64,000 nt of DNA, taken from positions 372,001-436,000 of the forward strand of contig NZ_CP056775.1 of the NCBI RefSeq assembly GCF_016894445.1. The letters are read 5' to 3'. This document shows, in pieces, positions 26,235-34,228 of this stretch. This DNA comes from Dyadobacter sandarakinus. Its GTDB lineage: Bacteria > Bacteroidota > Bacteroidia > Cytophagales > Spirosomataceae. The notes beneath the pieces were generated by a model. It did no database searches. It was not told where the DNA came from and was given only the letters and a program-made list of their open reading frames with translations. The position numbers and the translations under genes were made by a program. Positions within the stretch are counted from its first letter, which is position 1; each line of letters starts with the position of its first letter.

Positions 26235-26537
26235 ATGCATCCTCACATATTCATTGACAAGTCAATTTCTGTAAAGCCCGGCGGAGTCGTCAAGACAGGA
26301 TATGTCAAAACTGAGAATGTAGTTTTGCTATGCAAGGATCCGATGAGTAAAGGCGACATCAGCGAGAAATACGAATTGGTAAAGCAGAATGCGCCTAACC
26401 AAATATTTCCATGTCCCATCGGTCATTTCAGAGAAGATGGGCGGTTCGTAATTCTGGACGGAAGACACACCTTTATTGCGCTGGTTATGAATGGCTTTGA
26501 AAGTATTTTGGTAAGCTGGATTGACAATGAAAAATGA
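26235..26537 (+). CDS. ParB/sulfiredoxin-like domain protein, first gene of an overlapping chain
   Basis: 100 aa. The C-terminal half matches the ParB/Srx N-terminal fold: a beta strand with Gly, then HFREDGRFVILDGRHTF (compare DGxxRxxA in ParB-type proteins), IALVMNGFESILVSWID. These folds bind or hydrolyse nucleotides, such as CTP in ParB, or cut DNA. The segment before it, ISVKPGGVVKTGYVK, is not typical. It begins a run of four genes (to 27482) where each start overlaps the previous stop by ATGA, so all four should be made in step. Role unknown. Confidence 0.55.
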   Translation: MHPHIFIDKSISVKPGGVVKTGYVKTENVVLLCKDPMSKGDISEKYELVKQNAPNQIFPCPIGHFREDGRFVILDGRHTFIALVMNGFESILVSWIDNEK

Positions 26538-26842
26538 CTGAGCAGATGTTTACTCCGAAGAAACTTGAACTATCTGACTTCTTAATTGAAGGTTCCGCCG
26601 CAATATGGAAGTCCGGATACTATGAGATTGGTGAAGACGAGGCTATTATATTACCTGCCACATGTAAGGTTTTAGCCATGTGTGAAGTAAGGTTGAAAAA
26701 TCATAACAATCGGACTGTTCAAAGCAGCTTCATAAATGGTTGGCATGGGCTAAAATACCCAGTGACTAATGAGTCGCACGACTTGCAATTCATACAGGCG
26801 GGCGGGCTATTTCTTGATAATCCTTTAAAACATGATTTATGA
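26534..26842 (+). CDS. Uncharacterised protein, second gene of the overlapping chain
   Basis: 102 aa. Contains EIGEDEAIILPATCKVLAMC, then FINGWHGLKYPV, suggestive of a small beta-rich protein with two cysteines. No family recognised. Starts at ATG 26534 inside the TGA of the ParB-like gene and ends TGA overlapping the ATG at 26839. Confidence 0.5.
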   Translation: MTEQMFTPKKLELSDFLIEGSAAIWKSGYYEIGEDEAIILPATCKVLAMCEVRLKNHNNRTVQSSFINGWHGLKYPVTNESHDLQFIQAGGLFLDNPLKHDL

Positions 26843-26988
26843 CGCCGCTATATTTACTTATTTGGGTGCTGCATGTTTGCGTCTGCTTATTAGCTCTTGG
26901 CGTAACGACTTTTATTTTATTATGGCTTTATGTGAAGCTAAAAGAAATTGCAGAGTATCCACCTATAAAGAATAATCCGTGGTCATGA
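26839..26988 (+). CDS. Small single-pass membrane protein, third gene of the overlapping chain
   Basis: 49 aa (MTPLYLLIWVLHVCVCLLAL and a short polar tail KLKEIAEYPPIKNNPWS). The first 32 residues are one hydrophobic span, so the tail is likely cytoplasmic or periplasmic depending on orientation. ATGA overlaps with both neighbours support it as a real gene despite its size. A membrane protein between soluble genes is a usual layout for toxins, defence effectors or holin-like morons, but this is only a possibility. Confidence 0.6.
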   Translation: MTPLYLLIWVLHVCVCLLALGVTTFILLWLYVKLKEIAEYPPIKNNPWS

Positions 26989-27482
26989 AGCGATCAGTTC
27001 TATGCAGCGTTCTTAAAAGTAAGCTATTTGGCAAAGCTATCTTTGCGTCACGTAAACCGAATGCAGTGATGCCACTTCAAAATGATGCAGAACTACCATT
27101 GGGTATTTATCCGCCGAGCTTTGATATTGTGAAGATGCACAGAGGAGAAGTCAACCCTTGGGATGGTGCAGCAGCAGCAAAAAGTGTGTCATTGAAGCCA
27201 CTAAGCGAACTCCATAAGGATAAAGAGGCGTGCAAGAAAATACATGAACATTTGACTTATGGGGGGACGTTTGAAGACGTCTCGAGGTTTGATGATGATT
27301 GTCCATGCACGACTCTATACGGCTACAACGATGATATGTGTCCTGACGCTACTCAAATTGAAATCAGCGACAATGGGACTATATGTTATTTATACTATCC
27401 TCATGGGAAAGAAAAGCAAGATGAAATCGGTAATGTCTTCGCTTTGGTTGATTTCATCCGCTCCCTCGGATACAGTGCTTAA
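26985..27482 (+). CDS. Uncharacterised protein, fourth gene of the overlapping chain
   Basis: 165 aa from ATG 26985 (a GTG two codons earlier also opens the frame). Features: a basic start (MKRSVLCSVLKSKLFGK), a central block ending in a cysteine-rich acidic segment (FDDDCPCTTLYGYNDDMCPD), then ISDNGTICYLYYP and a helix. The CxC and Cys spacing could bind a metal, which is not proven. No known family. As the last gene of the coupled chain it probably acts with the ParB-like and membrane proteins. Confidence 0.55.
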   Translation: MKRSVLCSVLKSKLFGKAIFASRKPNAVMPLQNDAELPLGIYPPSFDIVKMHRGEVNPWDGAAAAKSVSLKPLSELHKDKEACKKIHEHLTYGGTFEDVSRFDDDCPCTTLYGYNDDMCPDATQIEISDNGTICYLYYPHGKEKQDEIGNVFALVDFIRSLGYSA

Positions 27483-27535
27483 TAAAGTTTTTACCTCATT
27501 TTCTTTAACAGCTGAAATTTTAATAAACATTTATT

Positions 27536-27712
27536 ATGAAAAAACACTTAGTCAACATCTGGTACGATACTAGCAGCGGGCACTTTGTCTATCGTGGATT
27601 AGTAACTGAGGTGCTGGGCGAAAATGGCAGGCCAATAGTCTATTCAAGGGGGATTTTTAAGAAGGCGTTCGGGTTTTCATTGCCAGATCATTCAAAAATT
27701 ACATTTATGTAG
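27536..27712 (+). CDS. Small uncharacterised protein
   Basis: 58 aa (MKKHLVNIWYDTSSGHFVYR, ending LPDHSKITFM), a compact beta-rich sequence. Its start lies 53 bases after the coupled chain, and the promoter and tRNA unit begins right after its stop. Real because of its codon pattern and clean start; function unknown. Confidence 0.5.
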   Translation: MKKHLVNIWYDTSSGHFVYRGLVTEVLGENGRPIVYSRGIFKKAFGFSLPDHSKITFM

Positions 27713-27719
27713 TAGGCTC

Positions 27720-27750
27720 TTGTTAATCAACATACTAGCGCGTATATTTG
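27720..27750 (+). promoter_or_regulatory. Bacteroidota-type promoter before the initiator tRNA
   Basis: TTG (27720-27722), 20-base spacer, TATATTTG (27743-27750), a good match to TTTG-N19-TAnnTTTG. It faces the tRNA gene, about 100 bases away. The interval 27757-27855 contains no ORF of note and would be 5' leader. Confidence 0.5.
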
Positions 27751-27855
27751 AACGTATAAACCAAACCGTTACCCTATAAACGACATCTACATCAATAGGC
27801 TGATTGACACGCCGGAATCCCTGGCAGACGGTAAGAAAGTCTGCTAAGTCACTAC

Positions 27856-27928
<73 letters not shown>

Positions 27929-28042
27929 CAACCATAATCAGAGAAGGCCGTAAAAGCACGTGAGGAATGTCGGATCTACAGCATGGATAAGATCCAATCT
28001 CAGACAGTTGCCATGCCCGTGTGGCCGTACGACGAGAGAGTA

Positions 28043-28066
28043 GCCCCCGGCAAATTGGCTGGGGGC
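28043..28066 (+). terminator. Strong GC-rich hairpin after the tRNA unit
   Basis: Stem of nine pairs GCCCCCGGC / GCTGGGGGC (28043-28051 and 28058-28066, one G-U) with a 6-base loop, followed by ATTTAAG rather than a clear T-run. Could end or trim the transcript that carries the tRNA. Confidence 0.45.
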
Positions 28067-28107
28067 ATTTAAGAGACAAAGTAAAGGGGTGAGTGAACTA
28101 GCAATAG

Positions 28108-28128
28108 GGGGTGGGCTCTGCCTGCCCC
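28108..28128 (+). other. Second hairpin in the leader of the fibre module
   Basis: GGGGTGGGC / GCCTGCCCC with a TCT loop and two G-U pairs, 53 bases before the fibre gene ATG. Together with the hairpin at 28043 and the repeated leader motif it fills the gap 27929-28181, where no gene is seen. Confidence 0.4.
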
Positions 28129-28159
28129 AATATTGTATGTCCCCTGATTGAGATTGCTA

Positions 28160-28177
28160 CACTTCATCTACGATAAA
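28160..28177 (+). promoter_or_regulatory. Repeated phage leader motif CACTTCATC-nACGATAAA (copy 1)
   Basis: CACTTCATCTACGATAAA sits 4 bases before the fibre gene ATG at 28182. Close copies: 30927-30944 (before the lyase gene at 30947, 16 of 18 or better) and 59394-59405 (before 59412). The shorter CACTTCATC also occurs at 40266 before the capsid gene and 44074 after the tail tube gene. Likely a leader or translation element specific to this phage. Confidence 0.5.
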
Positions 28178-28181
28178 ATAA

Positions 28182-29987
28182 ATGGCAATTACGCTAACCA
28201 GTCAGGGATCAAACTTGATTGTGGCTCGTAACGGAGTATCCAAGTCTTACCCAAAAGGAGACGTGGTTACTTTGCTTAACGATCCATTTCTGACGCTCTT
28301 TTATAACAACGAAACGGTCTTTCAAATTAGCTCGGTTGTTGAAATCGACAACATCGCAGCCACCGACATGACCGACCTGCAATCCAAGATTGTAGACCTG
28401 CTGGACACTACTGAAATGGTGGAAGGCGGTACTGGTCCTGAAAATGATCCAGTATTCCGAAGTTCTCCGGCCTTTGCCATCAGCAATACGAATATCAATG
28501 ATTGGAACGGGGCGGCTGTTAATTCTCACACTCATGATAACAAGGATCTTTTAGACCAGATTGATCCAAATGCTCTTGATTCTTGGAATGGCGCGGCTCA
28601 GAATTCACATAGTCATTTAAACAAGCCGGTGTTGGACGGGATAACCAGCACAAAGACCGGCAACTGGGACTTAGCTTTTACTAACCAGCATACCCACGCA
28701 AACAAGACAACGCTTGACACGATCACCAGCGGGAAGGTAACCAACTGGGATGCTGCCTTTGGATGGGGTAACCATTCGCTTGCCGGATATGCGCCTAATG
28801 TGCTTTCGGGGTATCTTTCTGGTGCAGGAACAGTGGCGGCGACAGATACAGTTCTTCAAGCAATTCAGAAAATCAATGGAAACGTAACAGCCCTTTCATC
28901 GGCTGGTTATCTTACTTCTGCATCTGCTGCTGGTACTTATCAGACCTTGGCCAACTTATCGACAGATTTAACGGCAAGCGCAACCAAGTATCCCTCTGTT
29001 AATGCAGTAATCAATGCGCTGTCGGCTTATTTGACGACTTCAAGCGCATCTGGAAGCTATCAAACGCTGGCCAATCTTTCCACCGACATGACCGCGAGTG
29101 CGACCAAATACCCGTCCGTAAACGCGGTAAATACAGCACTTTCAGCTTACCTGACGTCGGCAAGTGCGTCCAGCACTTATCAGACCATTAATAACCTTTC
29201 AGCGGACCTTACTGCCAGCGCCTCGAAATACCCGAGCGTCAACGCTGTGAATACGGGCCTGTCCGGAAAGGCAAATAACATTTTGACCGGCTACACAGTA
29301 GGGGCAGGCACTGTTGCGGCGACTGACTCAGTTCAGCAGGCTATTCAAAAGCTGGATGGTAACATTGCTTTAAAAGCCAACGCGGCAAACGCAGCATTAA
29401 CAGGCGTTCCAACAGCTCCGACAGCTGCTGCAAATACCAACACTACGCAGATCGCCACTACTGCCTATGTCATTGCGGCCCTTGCTGGCACTTCTGCACC
29501 TACCAATTACATCACAACAGATAGCAGTCAAACAGGCCTAACAGGGGATAAGTCAACCTCAGGCATTTGGACATTCTCAGCTGCTCCGACATTTGCCGGG
29601 GCAAACGTTTCTGCTACGGTTCTGCCTACTGTTTCAGCAACCATTGACTTGGGTAGTACGTCTCTCAGGTTTAACAACATTTACGGCACCAACCACCTAT
29701 CGGGCGGATCCTATAACATGGGTACGACTACGACAACGAATAACATTACCGTACGTCAGGGAACGACAAGCCAGTTGGTAGCAGGCTATTTCGGAACAAG
29801 CGGTAAGGCATTTTTCCAAGCAGCGGGCACTATTCCTACGGATCTTGGAAGTGATAAGCAGGTTCAGATCTATGGAAGCATTGCCCTACCAACGGTCAGC
29901 AGCGGGATTTACTTTACCGCTCCAAATGGCACTGTTTATAAGCTCACGGCCTCAAACGCCGGTGCTCCTGTATTGACAGCTCAATAA
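28182..29987 (+). CDS. Tail fibre protein with internal repeats
   Basis: 601 aa. Residues 1-85 form a module shared with the protein at 30629 (MAITLTSQGSNLIV, then ITLL-like NDPFLTLFYN). Next come three repeats of WNGAAxNSHxHxNK type (about 105-205), histidine-rich and likely metal-binding trimer segments as in many tail fibres. Then three repeats of about 47 residues around YQTLANLSTDLTASATKYPS (residues about 245-365). Then one copy of the TGVPTAPTAAANTNTTQIAT repeat that is tripled in the 30947 protein. A beta-rich C-terminal part ends at VLTAQ. Function: receptor binding in a virion, inferred. Confidence 0.82.
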   Translation: MAITLTSQGSNLIVARNGVSKSYPKGDVVTLLNDPFLTLFYNNETVFQISSVVEIDNIAATDMTDLQSKIVDLLDTTEMVEGGTGPENDPVFRSSPAFAISNTNINDWNGAAVNSHTHDNKDLLDQIDPNALDSWNGAAQNSHSHLNKPVLDGITSTKTGNWDLAFTNQHTHANKTTLDTITSGKVTNWDAAFGWGNHSLAGYAPNVLSGYLSGAGTVAATDTVLQAIQKINGNVTALSSAGYLTSASAAGTYQTLANLSTDLTASATKYPSVNAVINALSAYLTTSSASGSYQTLANLSTDMTASATKYPSVNAVNTALSAYLTSASASSTYQTINNLSADLTASASKYPSVNAVNTGLSGKANNILTGYTVGAGTVAATDSVQQAIQKLDGNIALKANAANAALTGVPTAPTAAANTNTTQIATTAYVIAALAGTSAPTNYITTDSSQTGLTGDKSTSGIWTFSAAPTFAGANVSATVLPTVSATIDLGSTSLRFNNIYGTNHLSGGSYNMGTTTTTNNITVRQGTTSQLVAGYFGTSGKAFFQAAGTIPTDLGSDKQVQIYGSIALPTVSSGIYFTAPNGTVYKLTASNAGAPVLTAQ

Positions 29988-30013
29988 GACTACAACACTA
30001 TAAAGTAAGCACT

Positions 30014-30616
30014 ATGAAAAATGTAGCACTAACCACCGCGAGCACGATTGCTGACCTTAAAAACAAAGCCGTGGAATCGGAGGTTGTTTACCTGGTAGTA
30101 GGAAAGAACACGATTGGCGATTCCGGAGGCGGGCTTTACTGGTGGGACGAATCATCAACGGCTGATGAAGATTTGATATATGGAAATGTGATCGCATCAA
30201 CCCAGGTAACGACCGGGCGATTCCTGCGGGTAAATACAAAAAACATCACTCTGCCGCATGCGGTATTACAAATGAATGGTGGCGCAAAAACGGTTATCGC
30301 AAACGGAACGGTAAACGCCTCCGGAGAGATAACAGTAAACTTTACCTATGATAATACCACCAATGGAACTGCGATATTCACGCAGCAGCCATGGATTGCG
30401 ATCTGTACGCCCCAACCAAACAGCGTGAACGGGAATGATGTGGTATTTGGCCAGGTAAAAGCCTATGCCAACTCTTTCAAGCAGGGCACTTTTGCTTTTA
30501 GTCGGGGCGGAGCTACTACGCTCAGCTTGTCAATTGTAACTACCGGGCTTAACGTGCTTGGAGTTCGTCCGGCTGCCTCAGGAACTCCGGTATCAGTGAT
30601 GGTAATAGGCCTGTAA
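30014..30616 (+). CDS. Tail fibre or spike accessory protein
   Basis: 200 aa. The N-terminal 70 residues (STIADLKNKAVESEVVYLVV, then GDSGGGLYWWDESSTADED and TTGRFLRVN) match the virion-binding head of many phage tailspikes and fibres. The rest is beta-strand rich without an enzyme motif. It lies between two fibre genes with 26 and 12 base gaps, so it belongs to the fibre module. Confidence 0.7.
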   Translation: MKNVALTTASTIADLKNKAVESEVVYLVVGKNTIGDSGGGLYWWDESSTADEDLIYGNVIASTQVTTGRFLRVNTKNITLPHAVLQMNGGAKTVIANGTVNASGEITVNFTYDNTTNGTAIFTQQPWIAICTPQPNSVNGNDVVFGQVKAYANSFKQGTFAFSRGGATTLSLSIVTTGLNVLGVRPAASGTPVSVMVIGL

Positions 30617-30628
30617 TCATAAAGACCA

Positions 30629-30919
30629 ATGGAAATAGTACTGACAAATAGGGGGAGTATTTTGGGCGTATCGGTGGATGGAAGAATGGCGACTTACAAC
30701 AAAAGAGACCTGACCACCAACTTCAACGACCCTTACTTAGAGCTTACGTATAGAGCAGACAGTTTATTTAAAATTGACGATCATACCCAGGTCATTTCGC
30801 CGGATTCAACAGACATGGCCGACCTACTTGAAAAGGTAATTGCCCTGACATCTACGGGTGCGGGCACAGAGGGTGGGAGTGGTACTCCTACTGATCCTGA
30901 GGATTCGCCTCTTGCTTAA
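30629..30919 (+). CDS. Short fibre-module protein paralogous to the N-terminus of the 28182 fibre
   Basis: 96 aa. Aligns by eye over its full length with residues 1-90 of the fibre at 28182: LTNRGSILGVSVDGRMATYN against LTSQGSNLIVARNGVSKSYP, then (F)NDP(Y/F)L.L.Y, then STDMADL against ATDMTDL, and the same Gly/Ser-rich end with PTDP or ENDP. It is therefore a stand-alone copy of the attachment module, or a fibre adaptor that lost its distal part. Confidence 0.7.
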   Translation: MEIVLTNRGSILGVSVDGRMATYNKRDLTTNFNDPYLELTYRADSLFKIDDHTQVISPDSTDMADLLEKVIALTSTGAGTEGGSGTPTDPEDSPLA

Positions 30920-30926
30920 GAATAAC

Positions 30927-30944
30927 CACTTCATCGACGATAAA
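30927..30944 (+). promoter_or_regulatory. Repeated phage leader motif (copy 2)
   Basis: CACTTCATCGACGATAAA, one base different from the copy at 28160-28177, two bases before the ATG at 30947. This strengthens the motif as functional rather than chance. Confidence 0.5.
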
Positions 30945-30946
30945 AA

Positions 30947-32968
30947 ATGAGCAAATTAAGCACCGCCCGGCAGAAGACGCTGGCGATTAGAGGCGTTAAA
31001 CTCCTTGAACTGCCTAATTATGGTATAACAGACGCTTTGACTGCAATCACGGACACTATCGCTGACCGGATACCCTCCCTGACACTTGCCCAGGTAAGAG
31101 CAGGAGAAGCAGACGCTTCGCCGGTTGTAATGATCACTGACCCTGCTATCAAGGGTTTGTTCTATTATATGGCAAGCAGTTCAGCAGCTGATGACGGCAC
31201 TACAACGATTGTAGCGGGAGCTAGGCGATACGTGAAAGACCTTACATTAAATAACACAGTGACAACGCTGCAAAGCCAGGTAGCCGGTAAACAGGATGCG
31301 CTGGGTTTTACGCCTGTTAATTCAGCTGTGCCTGTGGACAACCCAAGCTATATTAAGAGCCTTGCAGCAGTGAAAGTGGGGTTAGGCAATACTGATGACA
31401 CGCGCGATATTGATAAACCTGTCAGCACTCTACAAGCGGCCGCCATTGCAAGTGCGGTAGCCCCAAAAGCGAACTTAACAAGTCCTGCCCTGACAGGAAC
31501 GCCCACGGCCCCAACAGCAGCAGCGGGCACCAATACTACTCAGCTAGCAACAACGGCTTTTGTCACGGCAGCAGCAGGCTTAAAAGCCAATGCAGCGTCT
31601 CCGACATTAACAGGAACGCCACTTGCGCCTACTGCAACTCCGGGAACAAACACTACCCAGATCGCCACAACAGCATTTGTAACAGCTGCGACCAACGCGA
31701 AGGCTGATGCTAATTCGCCAGGTCTTACTGGCACGCCAACCGCGCCAACCCCGGTATCGGGGAACAGTACAACCCAGATTGCTACCACAGCATTTGTGCA
31801 GGGAGGTTTTGTTGATAGGAATACAGCCCAGATTATTGACGGTGCTAAGTCGCACAGCTCACCATTGAAATACACAGCCGACTTAGTGGCTACCTATGAT
31901 TCGAGGACGCTTGTTGATAAAGGGTACGTAGACGCAAAAATTGCTTCAATCCCAGCTGGAACAGGCGGCACTGAAACGTCCAATTATGCAGTGTATGGCA
32001 ATAATGACGCGGCTTATGCAGCGCTAGGCGTGAACAAGAAATACAAAGATCTGGATGATAACATCAAGGAGACTTACACTCCTTACACCATGCAGAGTGT
32101 GTACCAATCCAACGGTACCAGCCCGACAAGTCCTCCTACAAGAACCTGGTTTGGCCGTAAATGGAAACTTCAAACTCCGAACCCGGCAAAGGACAATAGT
32201 GCAGGTATTGTGGGGGATTCAAAACCGTGGAACTGCCAAAAAGCTAATAACGCATCAACAGGGGGAGTGTTCCGAATGGAGATCAGGAAAGGGGATATAT
32301 GGCCTACTGACATCACCAACGGCAACAAGCAGGACGGCGTTTATAAGGAGCGTGTAGAGTGGATGCCGAATGAAAACGAAAGTTCCCTCCCAAACAACAA
32401 CTTCAAGGGGCAATTCGGTCAATCCGTATGGTGGAGAGGGATGTTTATGGTGGAGCCAGGCGGAGATATTATATACGACAACGCGGATTTCTACACCAGC
32501 TTAATGCAGCTGCACCATGACGCTTTTCCTGGAAACTCAACAACAGCAGGACCAGCAGTGGCGATGGACTTGTCGTATGCCGGCACAATCAAGCTTTTTA
32601 CAAGGGGTTTTAATGGAATCGTACAAGGTAGCCCCAATCCAACAGACACAAGCGGCCAATTGAGGGCACAAACTGAGATTAAACGTGGTGTTTGGAACTG
32701 GTGGGTAATCAATGTGGTGGCACAAGCCAGCGGCGTCGGTTCAGTCCTGAAATTTTGGATGAATGGAAAAGAAGTATGCAATCTTACAGGAACTTCGGGT
32801 AACCCTATTCCAATCGGTTACAGCGAAAACGCCCCGAACGCCTTCTATCCTAAGTTCGGAATTTATCGGACATCAAACCAAGTGACAACGGCAGTGTGGT
32901 TTGCTAATTACGTGATAGGGACGGATGATATGAGTGCAAATATTAGCTCTCCTGATCCTGTAAAATAA
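30947..32968 (+). CDS. Tail fibre/spike with C-terminal polysaccharide lyase-like domain
   Basis: 673 aa. N-terminal part (about 1-170) is a fibre head; residues about 175-290 are three repeats of about 39 residues around LTGTPTAPTAAAGTNTTQ and IATTAFV; the C-terminal 300 residues look like the PF14099 polysaccharide lyase jelly-roll: SLMQLHHDAFPG, then RGVWNWWVINVV and LKFWMNGKEVCNL, KFGIYR. Such domains cut uronic-acid glycans by beta-elimination. Phages use them to pass capsules. Catalytic residues are not proven; the repeat is the linker type shared with the 28182 fibre. Confidence 0.78.
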   Translation: MSKLSTARQKTLAIRGVKLLELPNYGITDALTAITDTIADRIPSLTLAQVRAGEADASPVVMITDPAIKGLFYYMASSSAADDGTTTIVAGARRYVKDLTLNNTVTTLQSQVAGKQDALGFTPVNSAVPVDNPSYIKSLAAVKVGLGNTDDTRDIDKPVSTLQAAAIASAVAPKANLTSPALTGTPTAPTAAAGTNTTQLATTAFVTAAAGLKANAASPTLTGTPLAPTATPGTNTTQIATTAFVTAATNAKADANSPGLTGTPTAPTPVSGNSTTQIATTAFVQGGFVDRNTAQIIDGAKSHSSPLKYTADLVATYDSRTLVDKGYVDAKIASIPAGTGGTETSNYAVYGNNDAAYAALGVNKKYKDLDDNIKETYTPYTMQSVYQSNGTSPTSPPTRTWFGRKWKLQTPNPAKDNSAGIVGDSKPWNCQKANNASTGGVFRMEIRKGDIWPTDITNGNKQDGVYKERVEWMPNENESSLPNNNFKGQFGQSVWWRGMFMVEPGGDIIYDNADFYTSLMQLHHDAFPGNSTTAGPAVAMDLSYAGTIKLFTRGFNGIVQGSPNPTDTSGQLRAQTEIKRGVWNWWVINVVAQASGVGSVLKFWMNGKEVCNLTGTSGNPIPIGYSENAPNAFYPKFGIYRTSNQVTTAVWFANYVIGTDDMSANISSPDPVK

Positions 32969-32983
32969 CTCAAACTTTGCGCA

Positions 32984-33009
32984 ACTTAATCTTAAATATG
33001 TGATTGTTT
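32984..33009. promoter_or_regulatory. Operator-like palindrome, copy 2 of 3
   Basis: ACTTAATCT, spacer TAAATATG, TGATTGTTT. The left half equals copy 1 exactly, the right half is degenerate. It lies 28 bases before the ATG at 33038 and precedes the block of small genes up to the terminase. Confidence 0.5.
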
Positions 33010-33037
33010 TTTGGTGTAATATCTGTAAATTAGGGTA

Positions 33038-33238
33038 ATGAAGATCGCAGAGAACATACCAGTAAGAGCAGCGCGCAAGATCCTCGCAGAACGCTATAAG
33101 TCCAGAAAGCACGGCAAGATCAGAAATGGTCTTGTCGATCTTTCATTTGAGGACGATGCTGAATACTTCGCCCTCAAAGAGGTCATGTTTGAAATGGCCC
33201 GAGCAAAAGGAGCTCAGGTAGGATCACCGGATAGGTAA
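33038..33238 (+). CDS. Small basic uncharacterised phage protein
   Basis: 66 aa, basic N-terminal half (RAARKILAERYKSRKHGKIR) and a mixed C-terminal part. Could be nucleic-acid binding from charge alone; no family recognised. First gene after operator copy 2. Confidence 0.5.
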   Translation: MKIAENIPVRAARKILAERYKSRKHGKIRNGLVDLSFEDDAEYFALKEVMFEMARAKGAQVGSPDR

Positions 33239-33247
33239 CTAAATCGA
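33238..33247 (+). repeat. Repeated motif ACTAAATCGA before phage start codons (copy 1 of at least 5)
   Basis: Identical 10-mers at 33238-33247, 34527-34536, 44112-44121, 53665-53674, 54074-54083 and 59146-59155, in each case 2-9 bases before an ATG except at 34527, where no ATG follows. Looser forms (ACTAAAT) precede 33607 and 43612, and CTAAATCA precedes 33884. Likely a leader/translation or module-boundary sequence. Confidence 0.55.
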
Positions 33248-33256
33248 AAGAAGGAT

Positions 33257-33409
33257 ATGAGCCTGAAAGAGTTTTTGGCCGGTTGCGTTGCAGCTTTTCT
33301 TGTTATCCATTTTGGCAGGGCTTGGCATTGGCCTGAATACTGGGTAGGCTTTTTCACCGCACTGTTTTGTAGCGTAACTCAGAGGCTCGTAAAGGAACTA
33401 TCCAAGTAG
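33257..33409 (+). CDS. Small membrane protein
   Basis: 50 aa (MSLKEFLAGCVAAFLVIHFG at the start, ending RLVKELSK). Two short hydrophobic segments with a charged end fit a membrane hairpin or a small pore. The ACTAAATCGA motif lies 9 bases before its ATG. Unknown function; possibilities include a holin-like or superinfection-exclusion role. Confidence 0.5.
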   Translation: MSLKEFLAGCVAAFLVIHFGRAWHWPEYWVGFFTALFCSVTQRLVKELSK

Positions 33410-33412
33410 CTT

Positions 33413-33604
33413 ATGAAAGCCCTACAACATAGAGACAATCCGAAAGTATGGGGACTTGAACGAGGCGGATGCTTATTTGCCTCTAAAAGGCCTACGATAT
33501 TTGAAGAAGATGTATCTGTTGATTGGTTGGCTTTAAGATACGGTTTTGACGCAGTAAAGGACTTTGTATTGGTACCAGTAAAGGTTGAAAGGGTAAATAA
33601 CTAA
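33413..33604 (+). CDS. Uncharacterised small phage protein
   Basis: 63 aa, mixed alpha-beta composition (KVWGLERGGCLFASKR, then DFVLVPVKVERVNN). No family recognised. Tightly packed between the membrane-protein gene (3 bases) and the PGDYG-type gene (2 bases). Confidence 0.5.
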   Translation: MKALQHRDNPKVWGLERGGCLFASKRPTIFEEDVSVDWLALRYGFDAVKDFVLVPVKVERVNN

Positions 33605-33606
33605 AT

Positions 33607-33876
33607 ATGGGAAAGTTCAGGAAGAAACCAGTTGTAGTTGACGCTTGGCAATTCACTGACGCTTATGAAGGATTCAGAATCGTTAAGCACATGAACATAA
33701 AGCGGTCATGGAGATTGGGTGCTGATGCTTCGATGCCTCGGGAAGATAAAATTCTTATTCCAACGCTTGAAGGTGTTATGGAGGCTTCGCTGGGAGACTG
33801 GATCATCCGCGGAGTAAATGGCGAGTTCTATCCTTGCAAGCCAGATATTTTTGAAAAGACCTATGAGCCGGCCTAA
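33607..33876 (+). CDS. PGDYG-type small phage protein
   Basis: 89 aa. The start MGKFRKKPVVVDAWQF and the end MEASLGDWIIRGVNGEFYPC and IFEKTYE match a widespread family of small phage proteins (PGDYG domain, here GDW). These are common in the pre-terminase region of phages but have no proven role. Overlapping start of the next gene's leader. Confidence 0.75.
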   Translation: MGKFRKKPVVVDAWQFTDAYEGFRIVKHMNIKRSWRLGADASMPREDKILIPTLEGVMEASLGDWIIRGVNGEFYPCKPDIFEKTYEPA

Positions 33877-33883
33877 ATCAATT

Positions 33884-34228
33884 ATGAACAGAAAACACTT
33901 TTTCTCTCATTTACTCGCAGGGGTTGCAGGCGCGATCACTGCTTTCAATGTTAAGGATGCGGATAATGCCGTTGATCAAATCCTAACTGCGGAGTCATGC
34001 CCAATTAAATATCATCCAATACAGCCTGCGCCAGTGAGCGCGCCAAAATGGACATGGACTGCAAAGACATGGGATGGTAAAATATACACAGGCGAATTTG
34101 ATGTGATCGAATCATCCAGCCCATTAAGAAGGATCGCGCCTGAAAGTTCATTTAAACCAGTAGCTCTGGAAGGGACAGATGATAGGGTTTGTGTTGGTAC
34201 GGCGTCTTTTATTGGCTTTACCGAATAA
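33884..34228 (+). CDS. Small exported protein of unknown function
   Basis: 114 aa from ATG 33884 (MNRKHFFSHLLAGVAGAITA), which looks like a signal peptide; upstream in-frame ATGs overlap the preceding gene and were not used. The mature part includes WTWTAKTWDGKIYTGEFDVI. No family recognised. The HNH gene start overlaps its stop by one base (TAATG), so the two are coupled. Confidence 0.5.
   Translation: MNRKHFFSHLLAGVAGAITAFNVKDADNAVDQILTAESCPIKYHPIQPAPVSAPKWTWTAKTWDGKIYTGEFDVIESSSPLRRIAPESSFKPVALEGTDDRVCVGTASFIGFTE

Noticed and set aside
28900-29280. Regular repeats suggesting a CRISPR array
   Set aside because: The repeats are about 140 bases long, in frame and code for the fibre repeats; they are not short repeats with unique spacers.
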